A stretch of 64,000 bases of DNA from RPQJ01 sp963748985 (GCA_963748985.1 CAVVKQ010000001.1:62001-126000), one strand, 5' to 3'; shown: positions 42,175 to 52,178, numbered from the stretch's first letter. Translations and numbers: made by a program. The notes: generated by a model from the sequence alone, not told the origin.

Positions 42175-43086
42175 TTATGAGGCCGCTTGGCTTTCACCCT
42201 GCGGGGCGGACATCCATGCGGCGCGCACATTCGCTGCTGTCGGTCCCCTGCCATCCGGTCGCCAGCCTGGTGAACCAAATACGTAACCGACGATCTCGCG
42301 CAGGTTCCGTGCGCGTCCGACGTCGCGGAACATCGCGGCCCATTCGTGGAATGCGATCTTGATGGGGTTGAACGTGTCGATGTTGTTGATCAAGCCGTAC
42401 TTCGGCGGATCGTCGTCGCGTTCAGCCACGAACGTGCCGAACATCCGGTCCCACACCATGAAGATCCCGGCGTAGTTGCGGTCGACGTAGCGTGGGTTCG
42501 ACGCGTGATGCACTCGATGGTGTGACGGCGTGTTGAACAGGTACTCGAACCATGCGGGCATCCGCCGGATGGCCTCGGTGTGGATCCAGAACTGGTAGAG
42601 CAGGTTGAGTCCACTCTGCAGGAAGATCATCTCCGGCGGGAAGCCGATAAGCAGCAGCACGAACCACGGCGCCCACGTTCCGACCAGCACTCCGGTCCAG
42701 GGCTGGCGAATCGCCGTGGAGAGGTTGTACTCCTGCGACGAATGATGATTGACGTGCGCCGCCCACCAGAAGCGGCACTCGTGGCTGATGCGATGAAACC
42801 AGTAGTACGCCAGGTCGTCGAGCACGACGATCGCCGCCCAGGCCCAGGGCGAGCTCATCGAGATGTCATAGACCCGGAACTGGTAAATCCACGTAAAGAC
42901 CACGACCGTTGCACCCGCCAGCGCCACGTTGGTTGCGTAGTTGCCGGCACGCATGCCGATCGATGCGAGTGTGTCTTGCAGCGTGTAGCGGCCACGGACG
43001 AGGTGAGCGCGGATCAACGCCATCTCGAGCAGCATCAGGGCGAAGCGCGCCAGCACCAGCACTTGCGCCGTGGTCAGGGCTTTCAT
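42175..43086 (-). CDS. Sterol desaturase/fatty acid hydroxylase superfamily membrane protein
   Basis: 303 residues from ATG 43086, overlapping the upstream MFS gene stop by 4 bp. The diiron His boxes are complete: HRISH (HxxxH) in YYWFHRISHECRFWWAAH, HVNHH (HxxHH) and HHRVHH in NTPSHHRVHHASNPRY, with four or five membrane helices around them. The family hydroxylates or desaturates lipid or sterol-like substrates, or cleaves alkylglycerol ethers, with O2. The longer open frame upstream is antisense-like read-through inside the MFS gene. It is the last gene of the long minus-strand run. Confidence 0.9.
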   Translation of the reverse strand: MKALTTAQVLVLARFALMLLEMALIRAHLVRGRYTLQDTLASIGMRAGNYATNVALAGATVVVFTWIYQFRVYDISMSSPWAWAAIVVLDDLAYYWFHRISHECRFWWAAHVNHHSSQEYNLSTAIRQPWTGVLVGTWAPWFVLLLIGFPPEMIFLQSGLNLLYQFWIHTEAIRRMPAWFEYLFNTPSHHRVHHASNPRYVDRNYAGIFMVWDRMFGTFVAERDDDPPKYGLINNIDTFNPIKIAFHEWAAMFRDVGRARNLREIVGYVFGSPGWRPDGRGPTAANVRAAWMSAPQGESQAAS

Positions 43087-44384
43087 GTCGTGGTCGGCCT
43101 GCTTCGGTAGCCGGAGTGATGGAAGAATAGCATCGCCGGCACCAGCGCGAGCAGCGTCAGGAGCGCGGCCGTGGCGAAGACGGCGCCATATCCGAACCGG
43201 TCGGTAAACAGGCCGCCGACCGTCGCGGCCACGCCCGTGACCATCACCATCAACGAGGCCTGCAGCGAGTAGTCGGTGCCCGGTGAATGGGCACGGCAAC
43301 GGTCCATCATCAGCGTGAACAAGGCAACGGTCGACAGGCCGTCCGCGAACTGCTCGAAGTACACGATGGCCCCGATCGCATAAAGATCGCGAACGCCACC
43401 GACGACCAGCAGGTATCCCGCGAGTCCCGACGCCTGTAACGCGCCAAACGCCAGCAATGCCTCGCGATGACCGATGCGCAGCAGTGTCGTGCCGGCGACG
43501 AACGCGCCGATGACTCCGGCCGTGGCGCCCGCGACGCCCGTGATGACTCCGATTTGCGCGAGCGAGAAGCCGCTGTCGGTCAGCAGCGGTCCCGTCATGC
43601 GCGAGGCGAGCGAATCGCCGAACTTGTACAGCGCGATGGTCGCAAGCCACCAGCCGAGGCCGGGTCGCGCGACGAAACCGTGGAACAGCCCGGCATAGCC
43701 GCGCAGGCCGTGCCACCTGGTGTGCGTCGCCGACTGCTGGATGGGCGTGCGGGCGTCGTCCATGAACAGGACCGGCACGATCACGAGCAGCATCAGGCAC
43801 GCGAGGCCGCCATAGCTCGCCTGCCAGCCGTGCCGCGAGATGAGCCACAGCAAGCCGCCACTACCCATCACCATGCCGAGCTTGTAACCGACGACCTGGA
43901 TGCTGTTGCCGATGCCGCGCCACTCCGGCTGCAACTGGGTGATCGCGTAACCGTCGGTCGCAATGTCCTGCGTCGCCGAGACGACGTTGGCGCAGAACAG
44001 CACGGCGAGCAGCCAGGGCAGCCGGTCGATCCAGGCGTCGAAATCGTTCGAGGCCACGACCAGCATCAACGCCATCGAGAGCCCGTTCAGTGCCAGCAGC
44101 CACAGCTTGCGGGTGCCGAAGCGATCGACCAGGGGTGCCCAGAGGAATTTCAGGGCCCACGGCAGCGCGAGCGCGCTGGTGAAGCCGATCAGCGACAGCG
44201 AGACGCCCTGGTCGCGCAGCAGTGCTGGCAGTGCTTTTGCAATCAGGCCAGAGGGCAGGCCCTGCGCGAAGTAGAGCAGGGCCAGCAGGCTGAAAAGACG
44301 CCAGCCGATGGCACCTGGCCGGGCCGGCCGCGGCGCGCTGGCGGACTCCGACTCCTCAGGCACGCGCCCGGGTTGTCTAGCCAT
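43083..44384 (-). CDS. MFS transporter, AmpG-like
   Basis: 433 residues, twelve helices. LYFAQGLPSGLIAKALPALL in helix 1 and SATQDIATDGYAITQLQPEW match the AmpG/PAT branch, like the protein at 22494-23789, which makes two paralogues in the window. It ends by overlapping the desaturase gene and starts inside the acyl-CoA synthetase gene (8-bp overlap), so it is part of the operon. Cargo could be muropeptides or a CoA-linked or organic compound; undecided. Confidence 0.85.
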   Translation of the reverse strand: MARQPGRVPEESESASAPRPARPGAIGWRLFSLLALLYFAQGLPSGLIAKALPALLRDQGVSLSLIGFTSALALPWALKFLWAPLVDRFGTRKLWLLALNGLSMALMLVVASNDFDAWIDRLPWLLAVLFCANVVSATQDIATDGYAITQLQPEWRGIGNSIQVVGYKLGMVMGSGGLLWLISRHGWQASYGGLACLMLLVIVPVLFMDDARTPIQQSATHTRWHGLRGYAGLFHGFVARPGLGWWLATIALYKFGDSLASRMTGPLLTDSGFSLAQIGVITGVAGATAGVIGAFVAGTTLLRIGHREALLAFGALQASGLAGYLLVVGGVRDLYAIGAIVYFEQFADGLSTVALFTLMMDRCRAHSPGTDYSLQASLMVMVTGVAATVGGLFTDRFGYGAVFATAALLTLLALVPAMLFFHHSGYRSRPTTT

Positions 44385-45958
44385 CGGCTGGTCGCGTGAC
44401 GAGTTCCGATTTCAAGACCTTGCCGGAGGCATTGCGCGGCAGCGTGGCGACGAACTCGATGTACCGCGGCTTCTTGTAGCCGGCGATGTGTGCGCCTACC
44501 CAGTCCCTGATCGCGGCGTGTGCCAGTTCCCGCCCCGGCCTGAGGACGATGAAGGCCATCACGGCCTCGCCCCACTGCTGGTCCGGGATGCCGATCACGG
44601 CTGCATCGGCAATCCACTCGTGCCGCAGCAGCACCTGCTCGACTTCCTGCGGGTAGACGTTTTCACCGCCGGTCTTGATCAGGTACTTCTTGCGGTCGAC
44701 CATTCTCACCTGTCCATTGGCGAGGCGTACGAACAGGTCTCCCGTGTGATGCCACTGGTTCTTCAGCGCTTCCGCCGTGGCTGCGGGATGATTCCAGTAG
44801 CCCAGCATCACCGTGCTGCCGCGCACGCAAAGTTCTCCGATCATTCCGGGCGGCACGTCATGGTCGTCGCCATCGGCGAGGATGTAGTCGTAGAAGGGCA
44901 TGACCCGGCCGTAGGTCGTGGGATCATCGCGCAGCATGCGTGAGTCGGCCCAGGTCACTTTGCCACCCGCTTCCGTCTGGCCGTAGATGCCGTAATACTT
45001 CGCGCCCAGCTGCGCCTCGACAGCCTCGACCAACTCGGGTTTCTCCACGCCGGCGCCGCTGATGAAGGTCTCGAGCGACGAAGTGTCCGTCGTTGCGCGC
45101 GATTCGTCGGCGACGAAGGCAGTGGAGATTCCCGGGACGAGGAACACGATGCTGACACGATGCTTTGCAATCAGCCGATAGAACAGCCCTGGGTCGGCCA
45201 GCGGCGCGGTGACGATCGTGCCGCCGAGGATGAGCTGGGAGAGCGCCGTGCCAAAGCCAGCGACGTGGAAAAAAGGCAGGAAGGCCAGGTAGACATCCTT
45301 TTCACCCATCCCGAAACAGGTGGCCATGTTGATCGCATAGCCTGTCCATGTGCGCTGGGGAATCATGCAACCCTTGGGCTTGCCGGTCGTGCCGCTCGTG
45401 TACAGCAGCATGAACAGGGACTCGCCGCTGACCGACGGCTCCATATCATGCGCCGGGTTGCCTGCAGCAGTGAGGTTGCTGAAGTCGGTCCAGCCGGCAC
45501 GCGTCGCGCCATGCAGGATCTTCAGCTGAACCGTCGCGTTGCCGTCCAGCGCTGCCTCGGCGAGCGGCGCCATCTGGCCGCAGGCAAAAGCAGGCTCGTG
45601 CGCCGGCATCCTCGATGATGAATTGCAGCTCCGGTGCTGCATGCCGGATGTTCAGCGGCACGAGCACGGCGCCGATCCACGCAAGCGCCAGGAAGAACTC
45701 GGTGTAGGCCTTGCTGTTCAACGCCAGGCACGCAACGCGGTCGCCAGTGACGATGCCGTGGCTCGCGAGCCAGCCAGCCATGCGCATGACGCGCTCGTGG
45801 AGTTCGCCGTAGCTGATCGCCTCGCCAGTGACGCCGTCGATGACGGCGATCTTGCCTGCGCGTTCGAGTGCATGACGCTTGAGCAGGAATCGGCAGGGGA
45901 CCGACGTGAGCCGGGGTTGCGCGGCAGCGGGCATGGCTGGCCTCTGGTGAACAGTCAT
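44377..45958 (-). pseudogene. Acyl-CoA synthetase (AMP-binding family) interrupted by a +1 frameshift
   Basis: The N-terminal part reads from ATG 45958 (AGGGACG upstream): KIAVIDGVTGEAISYGELHE, then ALAWIGAVLVPLNIRHAAPE and ELQFIIEDAGA, typical of the family. Near 45600 the reading must move by one base to the frame that ends at 44377, which holds LLYTSGTTGKPKGCMIPQ (P-loop), GIYGQTEAGGKV, HTGDLFVR, KKYLIKTGGENVYPQEVEQV and the C-terminal Lys in NASGKVLKSE. All motifs survive on both sides. An assembly or sequencing error (an AAAA tract lies at 45586-45589), a recent mutation, or programmed shifting are possible. Intact, it would activate a carboxylic acid to its CoA ester, beside an enoyl-CoA hydratase. 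Confidence 0.8.
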
Positions 45959-45973
45959 CGTCCCTTTACTGGG

Positions 45974-46765
45974 TTATCGTCCCCGGGGTGCCCGGATGTC
46001 CGGATAGTCGGGCTGGCGCTTCTCCAGCCAGGCCTGTACCCCTTCCAGGTAATCCCCGTAGGGAATGAGACCCGCCCAATAGTCGCGCTCGAGCGCCAGC
46101 GCTCGCTCGAGGGGCAGGTCCAGCCCCTCGTCGACGCAACGCTTGATGTGCCTGACCGCGACCGGACTGTTGCCGGCGATTTCGCAGGCCATGGCCATCG
46201 AATCCGCCAGCAACTGCTCCGGTGCCGACACGTGCTCTACCAGGCCGAAATCGAGCGCCCGGGCAGCAGTCAACTGCCGGCCCGTGTACATCAACATCTT
46301 CGCCCGACCCGGTCCGACCAGTCGCGCCAGGCGTTGCGTGCCGCCCGCACCGGCCAGGATGCCGTATCGCGCCTCCGGCAGTCCCAGGATGGCGCTGCTC
46401 GACGCCATGCGCATGTCGCAGGCCAGTGCAATTTCCAGTCCTCCTCCGAGTGCGAAGCCGTTGATCGCGGCGATGGTCGGGTATGGAGTTGCCGCAATGG
46501 TGTTCATGAAGTCCTGCGCCAGTTCGACGAAGGCCTTCGCGTCTGCCAGTGTCTTCAGGGTCAGGAAGCGATTCATGTCGCCACCCGCCTGGAAGTATTT
46601 GCCCGTGCCCGTGATGATCGCAACCCGCACTGCCTGCCCGGCCAGCGTTGCCAGGGTGGAGCGAAAGTCGTCGTGCAGCGCGTCGGTGAAGGCATTCACC
46701 GGTGGACTGTCCATGGTGATGACGGCGATCCCGTCCTGCAGCGTGAAATCAACGTGCTTTTTCAT
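45974..46765 (-). CDS. Enoyl-CoA hydratase/isomerase (crotonase) family protein
   Basis: 263 residues. Oxyanion-hole segments IITGTGKYFQAGGDMNRF and AINGFALGGGLEIALACDMR, then LPEARYGILAGAGGTQRLAR with the second acidic residue; both catalytic-region Glu residues (GLEIAL and PEARYG) are present as in true hydratases. It acts on CoA thioesters in beta-oxidation-like routes. The gene lies 15 bp upstream of the synthetase and its start overlaps the desuccinylase-like gene by 17 bp. Confidence 0.92.
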   Translation of the reverse strand: MKKHVDFTLQDGIAVITMDSPPVNAFTDALHDDFRSTLATLAGQAVRVAIITGTGKYFQAGGDMNRFLTLKTLADAKAFVELAQDFMNTIAATPYPTIAAINGFALGGGLEIALACDMRMASSSAILGLPEARYGILAGAGGTQRLARLVGPGRAKMLMYTGRQLTAARALDFGLVEHVSAPEQLLADSMAMACEIAGNSPVAVRHIKRCVDEGLDLPLERALALERDYWAGLIPYGDYLEGVQAWLEKRQPDYPDIRAPRGR

Positions 46766-47822
46766 GGTTCAGCCGCCAGAGTTCCCGCACGTGCTGCACG
46801 ACGACACCTTGCGCGGCGACGCGCAAATCGAACTTCGAGCCTTCGAAGGCAGGCGTCTCGACGACGATCACCGTGTGGGCCGAAGGACCGCGGACCCTCC
46901 TGCCATCGATGAACACCTCGGTCGCCGCCAGCAGTTCGTCGATCGAGCCGTCGCGAATCGGCCCGCCCTGGTCGTCCCGGCTGATCACGCCCTGCACGAT
47001 CGTCTCGCCGAACCGCGTCTTGCCGGACTGGCGCAGTGGAATGCCCGTCGCCTGCAGCAAACGGATGATCTCGGCGCCCGCCGGATTGTCATCGGCCTGG
47101 CGTCCCTGCGAATAGATGTAGCCGCCTTCCATCGACAGCTCGTCTTCATGCAGGTCCAGCACGAGACGAGGCGGGTACTGCTGCGCCAGTTGCAGGACAT
47201 GCTGCGTCAGTGCGGCGGTCTCCGGTCCCGGCGCACCACCTGCACGTGGCTTTGTGCCTGTCTCGAGGTCCGGCAGCAGGTATTCCGCGTCGCCGACGCT
47301 GTAGCCACCGCCCTTCTTCCAGTCACGTTCGGGCGTATTGGGGTAGCGCCAGTTGTGGCGATAGGCGTTGGGATTGGCGAGTGGGATGACGACGATGGGT
47401 ACGCCGGCGTCGGCGAGCTGGGTAAGGCTCGCGAGATTGGCGGCAATTGCGTTCGGTCCGGCCGGCTCCTCGCCATGAATGCCCGACAGGATCCATAGGG
47501 CCTCGCCTCGATGCGGCGTGCGCCAGGACTTGATTGCGATTCCCCGGGTGTCCGGATAGTCATGGATCGTCTCGGCGATCCAGCCATGTTCAGTCGACAA
47601 TGCGTCGAAGCGGCCCATGATCGTGCCGAGTGGAAGGCGTCCGTCGGCTGTGTAGTCGCTCGTGGCAGGCGTCGCTGTTGACTCGATCGGGTCGGCTGCT
47701 TGCACGGCCGGTGACACCATTGAGCCGAGCGACCAACTGAGCGCCATGACCAGCGGCCCCGCGAGTCCGCTCGGGTGCGTCATCGAATAATGCTTTGCCG
47801 ATGCATCGTCCTGGTTACGCAT
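46749..47822 (-). CDS. Secreted M14/succinylglutamate desuccinylase-like zinc hydrolase
   Basis: 357 residues from ATG 47822 (GGAGATGG upstream), with a signal-like stretch (AGPLVMALSWSLGSMVSPAVQA). Zinc motif ILSGIHGEEPAGPNAIAANL (HxxE, about 113-116), NPNAYRHNWRYPNT, and the third zinc His in VLDLHEDELSMEGG near 221. A C-terminal candidate Glu lies in VIVVETPAF. The family trims C-terminal residues or amide-linked groups from amino acids or peptides. In this operon it may release free amino acids for the permease that follows upstream. Confidence 0.85.
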   Translation of the reverse strand: MRNQDDASAKHYSMTHPSGLAGPLVMALSWSLGSMVSPAVQAADPIESTATPATSDYTADGRLPLGTIMGRFDALSTEHGWIAETIHDYPDTRGIAIKSWRTPHRGEALWILSGIHGEEPAGPNAIAANLASLTQLADAGVPIVVIPLANPNAYRHNWRYPNTPERDWKKGGGYSVGDAEYLLPDLETGTKPRAGGAPGPETAALTQHVLQLAQQYPPRLVLDLHEDELSMEGGYIYSQGRQADDNPAGAEIIRLLQATGIPLRQSGKTRFGETIVQGVISRDDQGGPIRDGSIDELLAATEVFIDGRRVRGPSAHTVIVVETPAFEGSKFDLRVAAQGVVVQHVRELWRLNHEKAR

Positions 47823-47856
47823 GGTCCATCTCCCTCGATCGGAATCGGCAGTGTGG

Positions 47857-49167
47857 TCAGGCCCGGCGTCGGCGCATGAACCAGTACAGCGGCAGGCCGA
47901 CCGCGCCCAGCACCAGCGACCAGACGAACGGCTCGCGACCGAGCCCGATGAACGCGAAGACGACATAGAGCGTGCCGAGGACGCCGAGAACGAGCAGGCT
48001 GCGCGGCAGGTTGCGAACGCCGCGGCGTGCCAGCACCACCAGCGCGATTGCGCAGAGCAGGTACAGCGGCAGGTTCGCGGCGGTCACGACCTGCGACAGG
48101 AACGTGAAGCCGTCCACCATCGACTTGCTGTAGTTCATCAGCACCATCACGGTGGCAAGGACTGCCGTCACCGTCAGTGCGACCCACGGCGCGCCGCGCG
48201 AATTGAGTCCGCGGACGGCCTGCGGCAGGAAGCCATGGCGTCCCATCGAGGCCGTGAGCTCGCTGACCAGCAGCGTCCAGCCGTTCAGCGCGCCGAGGCC
48301 GCTGATCACGACGAAGACCGACAGCAGGCGGCCATTGCCTGCACCGACGAACTGGTCGAGCAGGTCGGCGAACGGTGCGGCGGACTGGGCCAGCTTGTCC
48401 TGCTCCAGCAGCAGCATCGCCATCGCCGAGACACCGATGTAGATGACGGCCATCAGCAGGGTGCCGAACAGCGTCGAGCGCGGGATGTTTTTCTCCGGAT
48501 CGCGCACGCGACCTGCCGGTACTGCCGCGGACTCGATACCGAGCATGGCGAACAACGCGATCGTGGACGCCGCCATCAAGGCTTGCAGCGTGATCGGAGT
48601 CGTCGGCGTGTGACGCGTGTAGACGGCCGGCTCGCTCAGCAGCAGCCAGGCACCGAGGCCAAGTATGAACAGCATCGGCAGCAGCTTCAGCACGGTGGTG
48701 ACGATCTGCACGCCGCCGCCGGTGCGCACACCGAGCAGGTTGATGCCGACGAACAGCCAGATCAGCGCAGTGGCGAGCAAGACCGGCGACAAGGCATCGA
48801 GTCCCGGCAGCACCTTGCCCAGGTAGCCGACGAGGCCGATCGCGAGCGCAGCGTTCGTGATCCAGCAGGAAACCCAATAGCACCAGATCGCGATGTAGGC
48901 GGGCAGCTTGCCGGTGGTTTGCTCGATGTAGGTGTAGGGACCGTCGGCCGCTGGAAACTCACGGGCGAGTTGCGCGAACACGCGCGCGAGCATGGTCATG
49001 CCCAGCACCGTGATGCCCCAGCCCAGCATCGCATTGAAGCCGTAGGGTGCCAGCGATGCCGGCAGCACGAAGATCCCCATGCCGATCGTGTTGCCGATTA
49101 CCAGGGCCGTGCACATCCAGAATCCGAGTTCTTTCGGCTGTTGCACTTCCCCTCGCTGCCCCGTCAT
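47857..49167 (-). CDS. APC-family amino acid permease
   Basis: 436 residues, twelve helices, start ATG 49167. The unwound helix 1 reads TALVIGNTIGMGIFVLPASL, as in AdiC/PotE relatives, and helix 6 has IALFAMLGIESAAVPAGRVR. Such carriers exchange or import amino acids and amines. It lies between the two peptidase/aminotransferase halves of the operon, 25 bp from the aminotransferase stop, and probably imports the substrate of the pathway. Confidence 0.92.
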   Translation of the reverse strand: MTGQRGEVQQPKELGFWMCTALVIGNTIGMGIFVLPASLAPYGFNAMLGWGITVLGMTMLARVFAQLAREFPAADGPYTYIEQTTGKLPAYIAIWCYWVSCWITNAALAIGLVGYLGKVLPGLDALSPVLLATALIWLFVGINLLGVRTGGGVQIVTTVLKLLPMLFILGLGAWLLLSEPAVYTRHTPTTPITLQALMAASTIALFAMLGIESAAVPAGRVRDPEKNIPRSTLFGTLLMAVIYIGVSAMAMLLLEQDKLAQSAAPFADLLDQFVGAGNGRLLSVFVVISGLGALNGWTLLVSELTASMGRHGFLPQAVRGLNSRGAPWVALTVTAVLATVMVLMNYSKSMVDGFTFLSQVVTAANLPLYLLCAIALVVLARRGVRNLPRSLLVLGVLGTLYVVFAFIGLGREPFVWSLVLGAVGLPLYWFMRRRRA

Positions 49168-49192
49168 GCCGATGTACCCCCGCGCTGGCGCA

Positions 49193-50518
49193 TCATGCTT
49201 TGACCTGCAGCGCCTGGTCGAGTGCAATGCGCAGCAAGCCGATGGCCTCGTCGACTTCGCCAGTCGTCGTCGAGAGCGGCGGCATGAAGCGCAAGGTGCT
49301 TACGCCGCAGGAAAGCAGCAGCAGGCCGTTGTGGTAGCCGCGTGTCACGAGCCGGTCGGTCAACGCCCGCGCGGGAGTCCGCTCGGCATCGTTTTCGATC
49401 AGCTCCATGCCGATCATGAGGCCCTTGCCACGGACTTCGCCAATGCACGGATAGTCGCGTTGCATTTCGCGCAGGCGTGCCATGAAGTGTTCGCCGACGC
49501 GAGCCGCGTTGGCCGCGTACTCGGACTGGACCAGGTCGAGCGTTGCAATCGCCGCTGCACAACTCAGCGGATTGCCGCCAAACGTGTTGCCGTGCGCGCC
49601 GCGCTTCCATTGCTCCATGATCCTCGTCCTGGCGATGATCGCGCCGATCGGCATGCCGGAGCCGAGTCCCTTGGCGCTGGTCATGATGTCCGGCTTTACG
49701 CCGGAGTGCTCGCACGCCCACATCCTGCCGGTGCGGCCGACTCCGGATTGCACTTCGTCGAAGATCAGCAGGATGCCGTGCTCGTCGCAGAGTGCGCGCA
49801 ACCCTGCCAGGAAGCCCTCGGGTGGCCACAGGTAACCGCCCTCACCCTGCAGGGGCTCGATCATGATCGCGGCGACTTCGGAGGCCGGTACGTTGCGCTC
49901 GAACAGCATGCGGATGTAGTCGAGCACGGCCTTGCCCTGGTCTGCGCCGTTGAACAAGGGCCGGTACGGGTTGGGGTAGGGTACGTGCGTGACGCCGGGC
50001 ATCGTCGGCGCAAAGCCCTTCTGCTGCGTGTACTTGCTCGAGGTGAACGCCAGCGACCCCATCGTGCGTCCGTGGAAACTGCCGAGAAAGCCGATGAATC
50101 GCGGCCGGCCGGTCACGTAGCGCGCGAGCTTGATCGCGCCTTCGACCGATTCCGTGCCGGACTGGCAGAGGAAGCTCATCACGGGCTCGCCCATTGGCGC
50201 GACTTCGGCCAGGCGTTCCGTCAGGCGCGTCATGTTCTCGTGCCAGTAGTCGCTCGAAACGTGCAGGAACTTGTCCGCCGCCGCCTTGATGGCACCGACC
50301 ACCTTGGGATGGGCATGTCCCGTGGAGCAAACGGCAATGCCGGCGACGAAGTCGAGGAAGCGATTACCGTCGACGTCCCAGACCTCGGTGCCGCGCCCGT
50401 GCGACATCACGAACGGATAGTCGCGCGGATACGAAGGCGACGCGACGGCCACGTCTCGCGCGAGCATGGCCCGGGCGTTCGGGCCGGGGAGGGCGGTCTT
50501 GATATGCGAGTTCGTCAC
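49193..50518 (-). CDS. Class III aminotransferase, 4-aminobutyrate type
   Basis: 441 residues. PLP-binding features: QSGTESVEGAIKLARYVTGR, FLGSFHGRTMGSLAFTSSKY, IFDEVQSGVGRTGRMWACEH and the Schiff-base Lys in TSAKGLGSGMPIGA (about 283), followed by NTFGGNPLSCAAA. It transfers the omega-amino group of compounds such as GABA or 5-aminovalerate to a keto acid, giving a semialdehyde. An aldehyde dehydrogenase and CoA-transferase in the same operon would process that product. Confidence 0.9.
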   Translation of the reverse strand: MTNSHIKTALPGPNARAMLARDVAVASPSYPRDYPFVMSHGRGTEVWDVDGNRFLDFVAGIAVCSTGHAHPKVVGAIKAAADKFLHVSSDYWHENMTRLTERLAEVAPMGEPVMSFLCQSGTESVEGAIKLARYVTGRPRFIGFLGSFHGRTMGSLAFTSSKYTQQKGFAPTMPGVTHVPYPNPYRPLFNGADQGKAVLDYIRMLFERNVPASEVAAIMIEPLQGEGGYLWPPEGFLAGLRALCDEHGILLIFDEVQSGVGRTGRMWACEHSGVKPDIMTSAKGLGSGMPIGAIIARTRIMEQWKRGAHGNTFGGNPLSCAAAIATLDLVQSEYAANAARVGEHFMARLREMQRDYPCIGEVRGKGLMIGMELIENDAERTPARALTDRLVTRGYHNGLLLLSCGVSTLRFMPPLSTTTGEVDEAIGLLRIALDQALQVKA

Positions 50519-50544
50519 GGTAGGCTCCTGGAGGGAATCCCGCC

Positions 50545-51330
50545 TCAGGCGGGAAGTCGCACGGGGCGGCGATGCGCCTCGCGGGTGCGCGCGTGCAAGG
50601 CGCGCAGGGTTTCGAGTTCAATTTTCGTCGGTGGTGCAATCGTCTCGACAGTCGCAGCGACCTTGAGTGGCCAGCCGGTTGCGGTGCGGGCCTCGTCGAC
50701 GGTCGTGCCGTCAAACAGGGCCGCCAGTTGCAGTTCGTCGCTGGCCGGGTGCGGCTTCAGCACGCCGAAGTCAGTGATCACGGACTGCGGCCCGGTGCCG
50801 CGCATCGACGTTTTCGCGCGCGCACCATTGCCTTCGAGAAAGCCACCGCTGGTACGGAAATCGAGCTGCGCGACCAGGCTGCGCGGCGTGGCCTTGAGCA
50901 TCACGAACGTCTGTCGGGCATGGGCCGCGATCTCCGTGGCGCCACCCGCGCCGGGCAAGCGGGTCCTGGGCGCGTCGTAAGGACCGATCACGGTGCTGTT
51001 CAGGTTGCCGTGCCTGTCTACCTGTGCCGCGCCAAGAAAGCCCACGTCCACGCGACCGGCCTGCAGCAGGTAACTGAAGACCTCCGGCAGCGGAATGACG
51101 CAGGCGGCTGTATCGGCGAGCTCGCCGTCGCCTATCGAAAGTGGCAGCACGTCCGGGCGCGTACCGAGCGTGCCGGATTCGTAGATCAGCACGACGTCGG
51201 GCGCGTGCGTGAGGCGCGCAAGATTGCACGCGGCACTCGGCAGGCCGATGCCGACGAAACAGACGCACCCATCCCACAGTTGGCGCGCTGCCGCGACGGT
51301 CATCATTTCGTCGCGGGTCCAGTCGCTCAT
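50545..51330 (-). CDS. CoA-transferase subunit B (glutaconate CoA-transferase/IpdB-like)
   Basis: 261 residues from ATG 51330, overlapping subunit A by 4 bp (ATGA). VVLIYESGTLGTRPDVLPLS contains the family Glu, followed by IPLPEVFSYLLQAGRVDVGF and LGAAQVDRHGNLNSTVIGPY; the C-terminal LKPHPASDELQLAALFDGTT is typical of GctB. With subunit A it forms a heterodimer or heterotetramer moving CoA between carboxylates; a related pair, IpdAB, opens steroid rings instead. The substrate here is unknown. Confidence 0.9.
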   Translation of the reverse strand: MSDWTRDEMMTVAAARQLWDGCVCFVGIGLPSAACNLARLTHAPDVVLIYESGTLGTRPDVLPLSIGDGELADTAACVIPLPEVFSYLLQAGRVDVGFLGAAQVDRHGNLNSTVIGPYDAPRTRLPGAGGATEIAAHARQTFVMLKATPRSLVAQLDFRTSGGFLEGNGARAKTSMRGTGPQSVITDFGVLKPHPASDELQLAALFDGTTVDEARTATGWPLKVAATVETIAPPTKIELETLRALHARTREAHRRPVRLPA

Positions 51331-52178
51331 GCGACCTCCCGCAGGCTGGCCAGGAACGTCGCGTGATCGCGGCTCGCGAGGACATGCCTGTTCATCCAGG
51401 CCAGGAAGCCATCGCGTTCGCGCGCGATCGCATCCCAGCGTTGATAGAAGCTGTTGTCGCGCGCGTAATGATCGTGGACATACGACGGATACGCGCCGCC
51501 CCGGCACTGCGCCACGGCACTCACGATCCAGTGCGGCAGCACGATGCCATTCATGGCGGGCGGCAGTTCTTCGACGATTTCCTCGACCGTCACGATCAGG
51601 GCGCGGGCAGCGAACGCGGCCTCACGCTGGGCGCCGACGATGCCGTGCATCGCCACGTTGCCGCGACGGTCTGCGCGCTGCGCATGCAGGATCGTGACGT
51701 CTGGATTCAGTGCGGGCACCGCTGCAAGTCGCTCGCCCGTGAACGGGCAATCGACGCTGCGGATGCGCGGATTCACGGACGGCAGGTCGGTGCCGAGGTA
51801 GCCACGCAGCGTGGCGAACGGCAGCCCGGCGGCGCCTGCGCTGTAGGCTGCGGCCACGCCGGCGTGGGTGTGCTCGTCGATCGCGAGCGGCGCCGGCCAC
51901 TGGTGTTCGACGGCATCCCGCAGTCGGTGCAGCGAGCCAACGCCGGGATTGCCGCCCCAGGAGAACGTGAGCCTGCTCGCGCAACCCATGCCGATCATCT
52001 GGTCGTAGATCAGGTCGGGCGTCATGCGCACGAGGTGCAGGTCGCGGCGGCCCTGCCGGATGATCTCGTGTCCCGCCGCGAACGGGATCAGGTGCGTAAA
52101 GCCCTCGAGCGCAACGCAGGCGCCGTCGCGTACGTGCGCCGCGATCGCTTCACTCAACGTCGTGACCTTCGACCTCAC
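51327..52178 (-). CDS. CoA-transferase subunit A (glutaconate CoA-transferase/IpdA-like)
   Basis: 283 residues from GTG 52178, overlapping the aldehyde dehydrogenase stop in GTGA. GACVALEGFTHLIPFAAGHE and LVRMTPDLIYDQMIGMGCAS match GctA; AIDEHTHAGVAAAYSAGAAG, LPFATLRGYLGTDL and HGIVGAQREAAFAARALIVT follow in family order. The open frame extends further upstream but those residues belong to the dehydrogenase in another frame. Partner of subunit B. Confidence 0.9.
   Translation of the reverse strand: MRSKVTTLSEAIAAHVRDGACVALEGFTHLIPFAAGHEIIRQGRRDLHLVRMTPDLIYDQMIGMGCASRLTFSWGGNPGVGSLHRLRDAVEHQWPAPLAIDEHTHAGVAAAYSAGAAGLPFATLRGYLGTDLPSVNPRIRSVDCPFTGERLAAVPALNPDVTILHAQRADRRGNVAMHGIVGAQREAAFAARALIVTVEEIVEELPPAMNGIVLPHWIVSAVAQCRGGAYPSYVHDHYARDNSFYQRWDAIARERDGFLAWMNRHVLASRDHATFLASLREVA

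Noticed and set aside
43087..43848. Apparent N-terminal extension of the sterol-desaturase-like gene
   Set aside because: It is an off-frame reading of the MFS gene; the natural start ATG 43086 overlaps the MFS stop.
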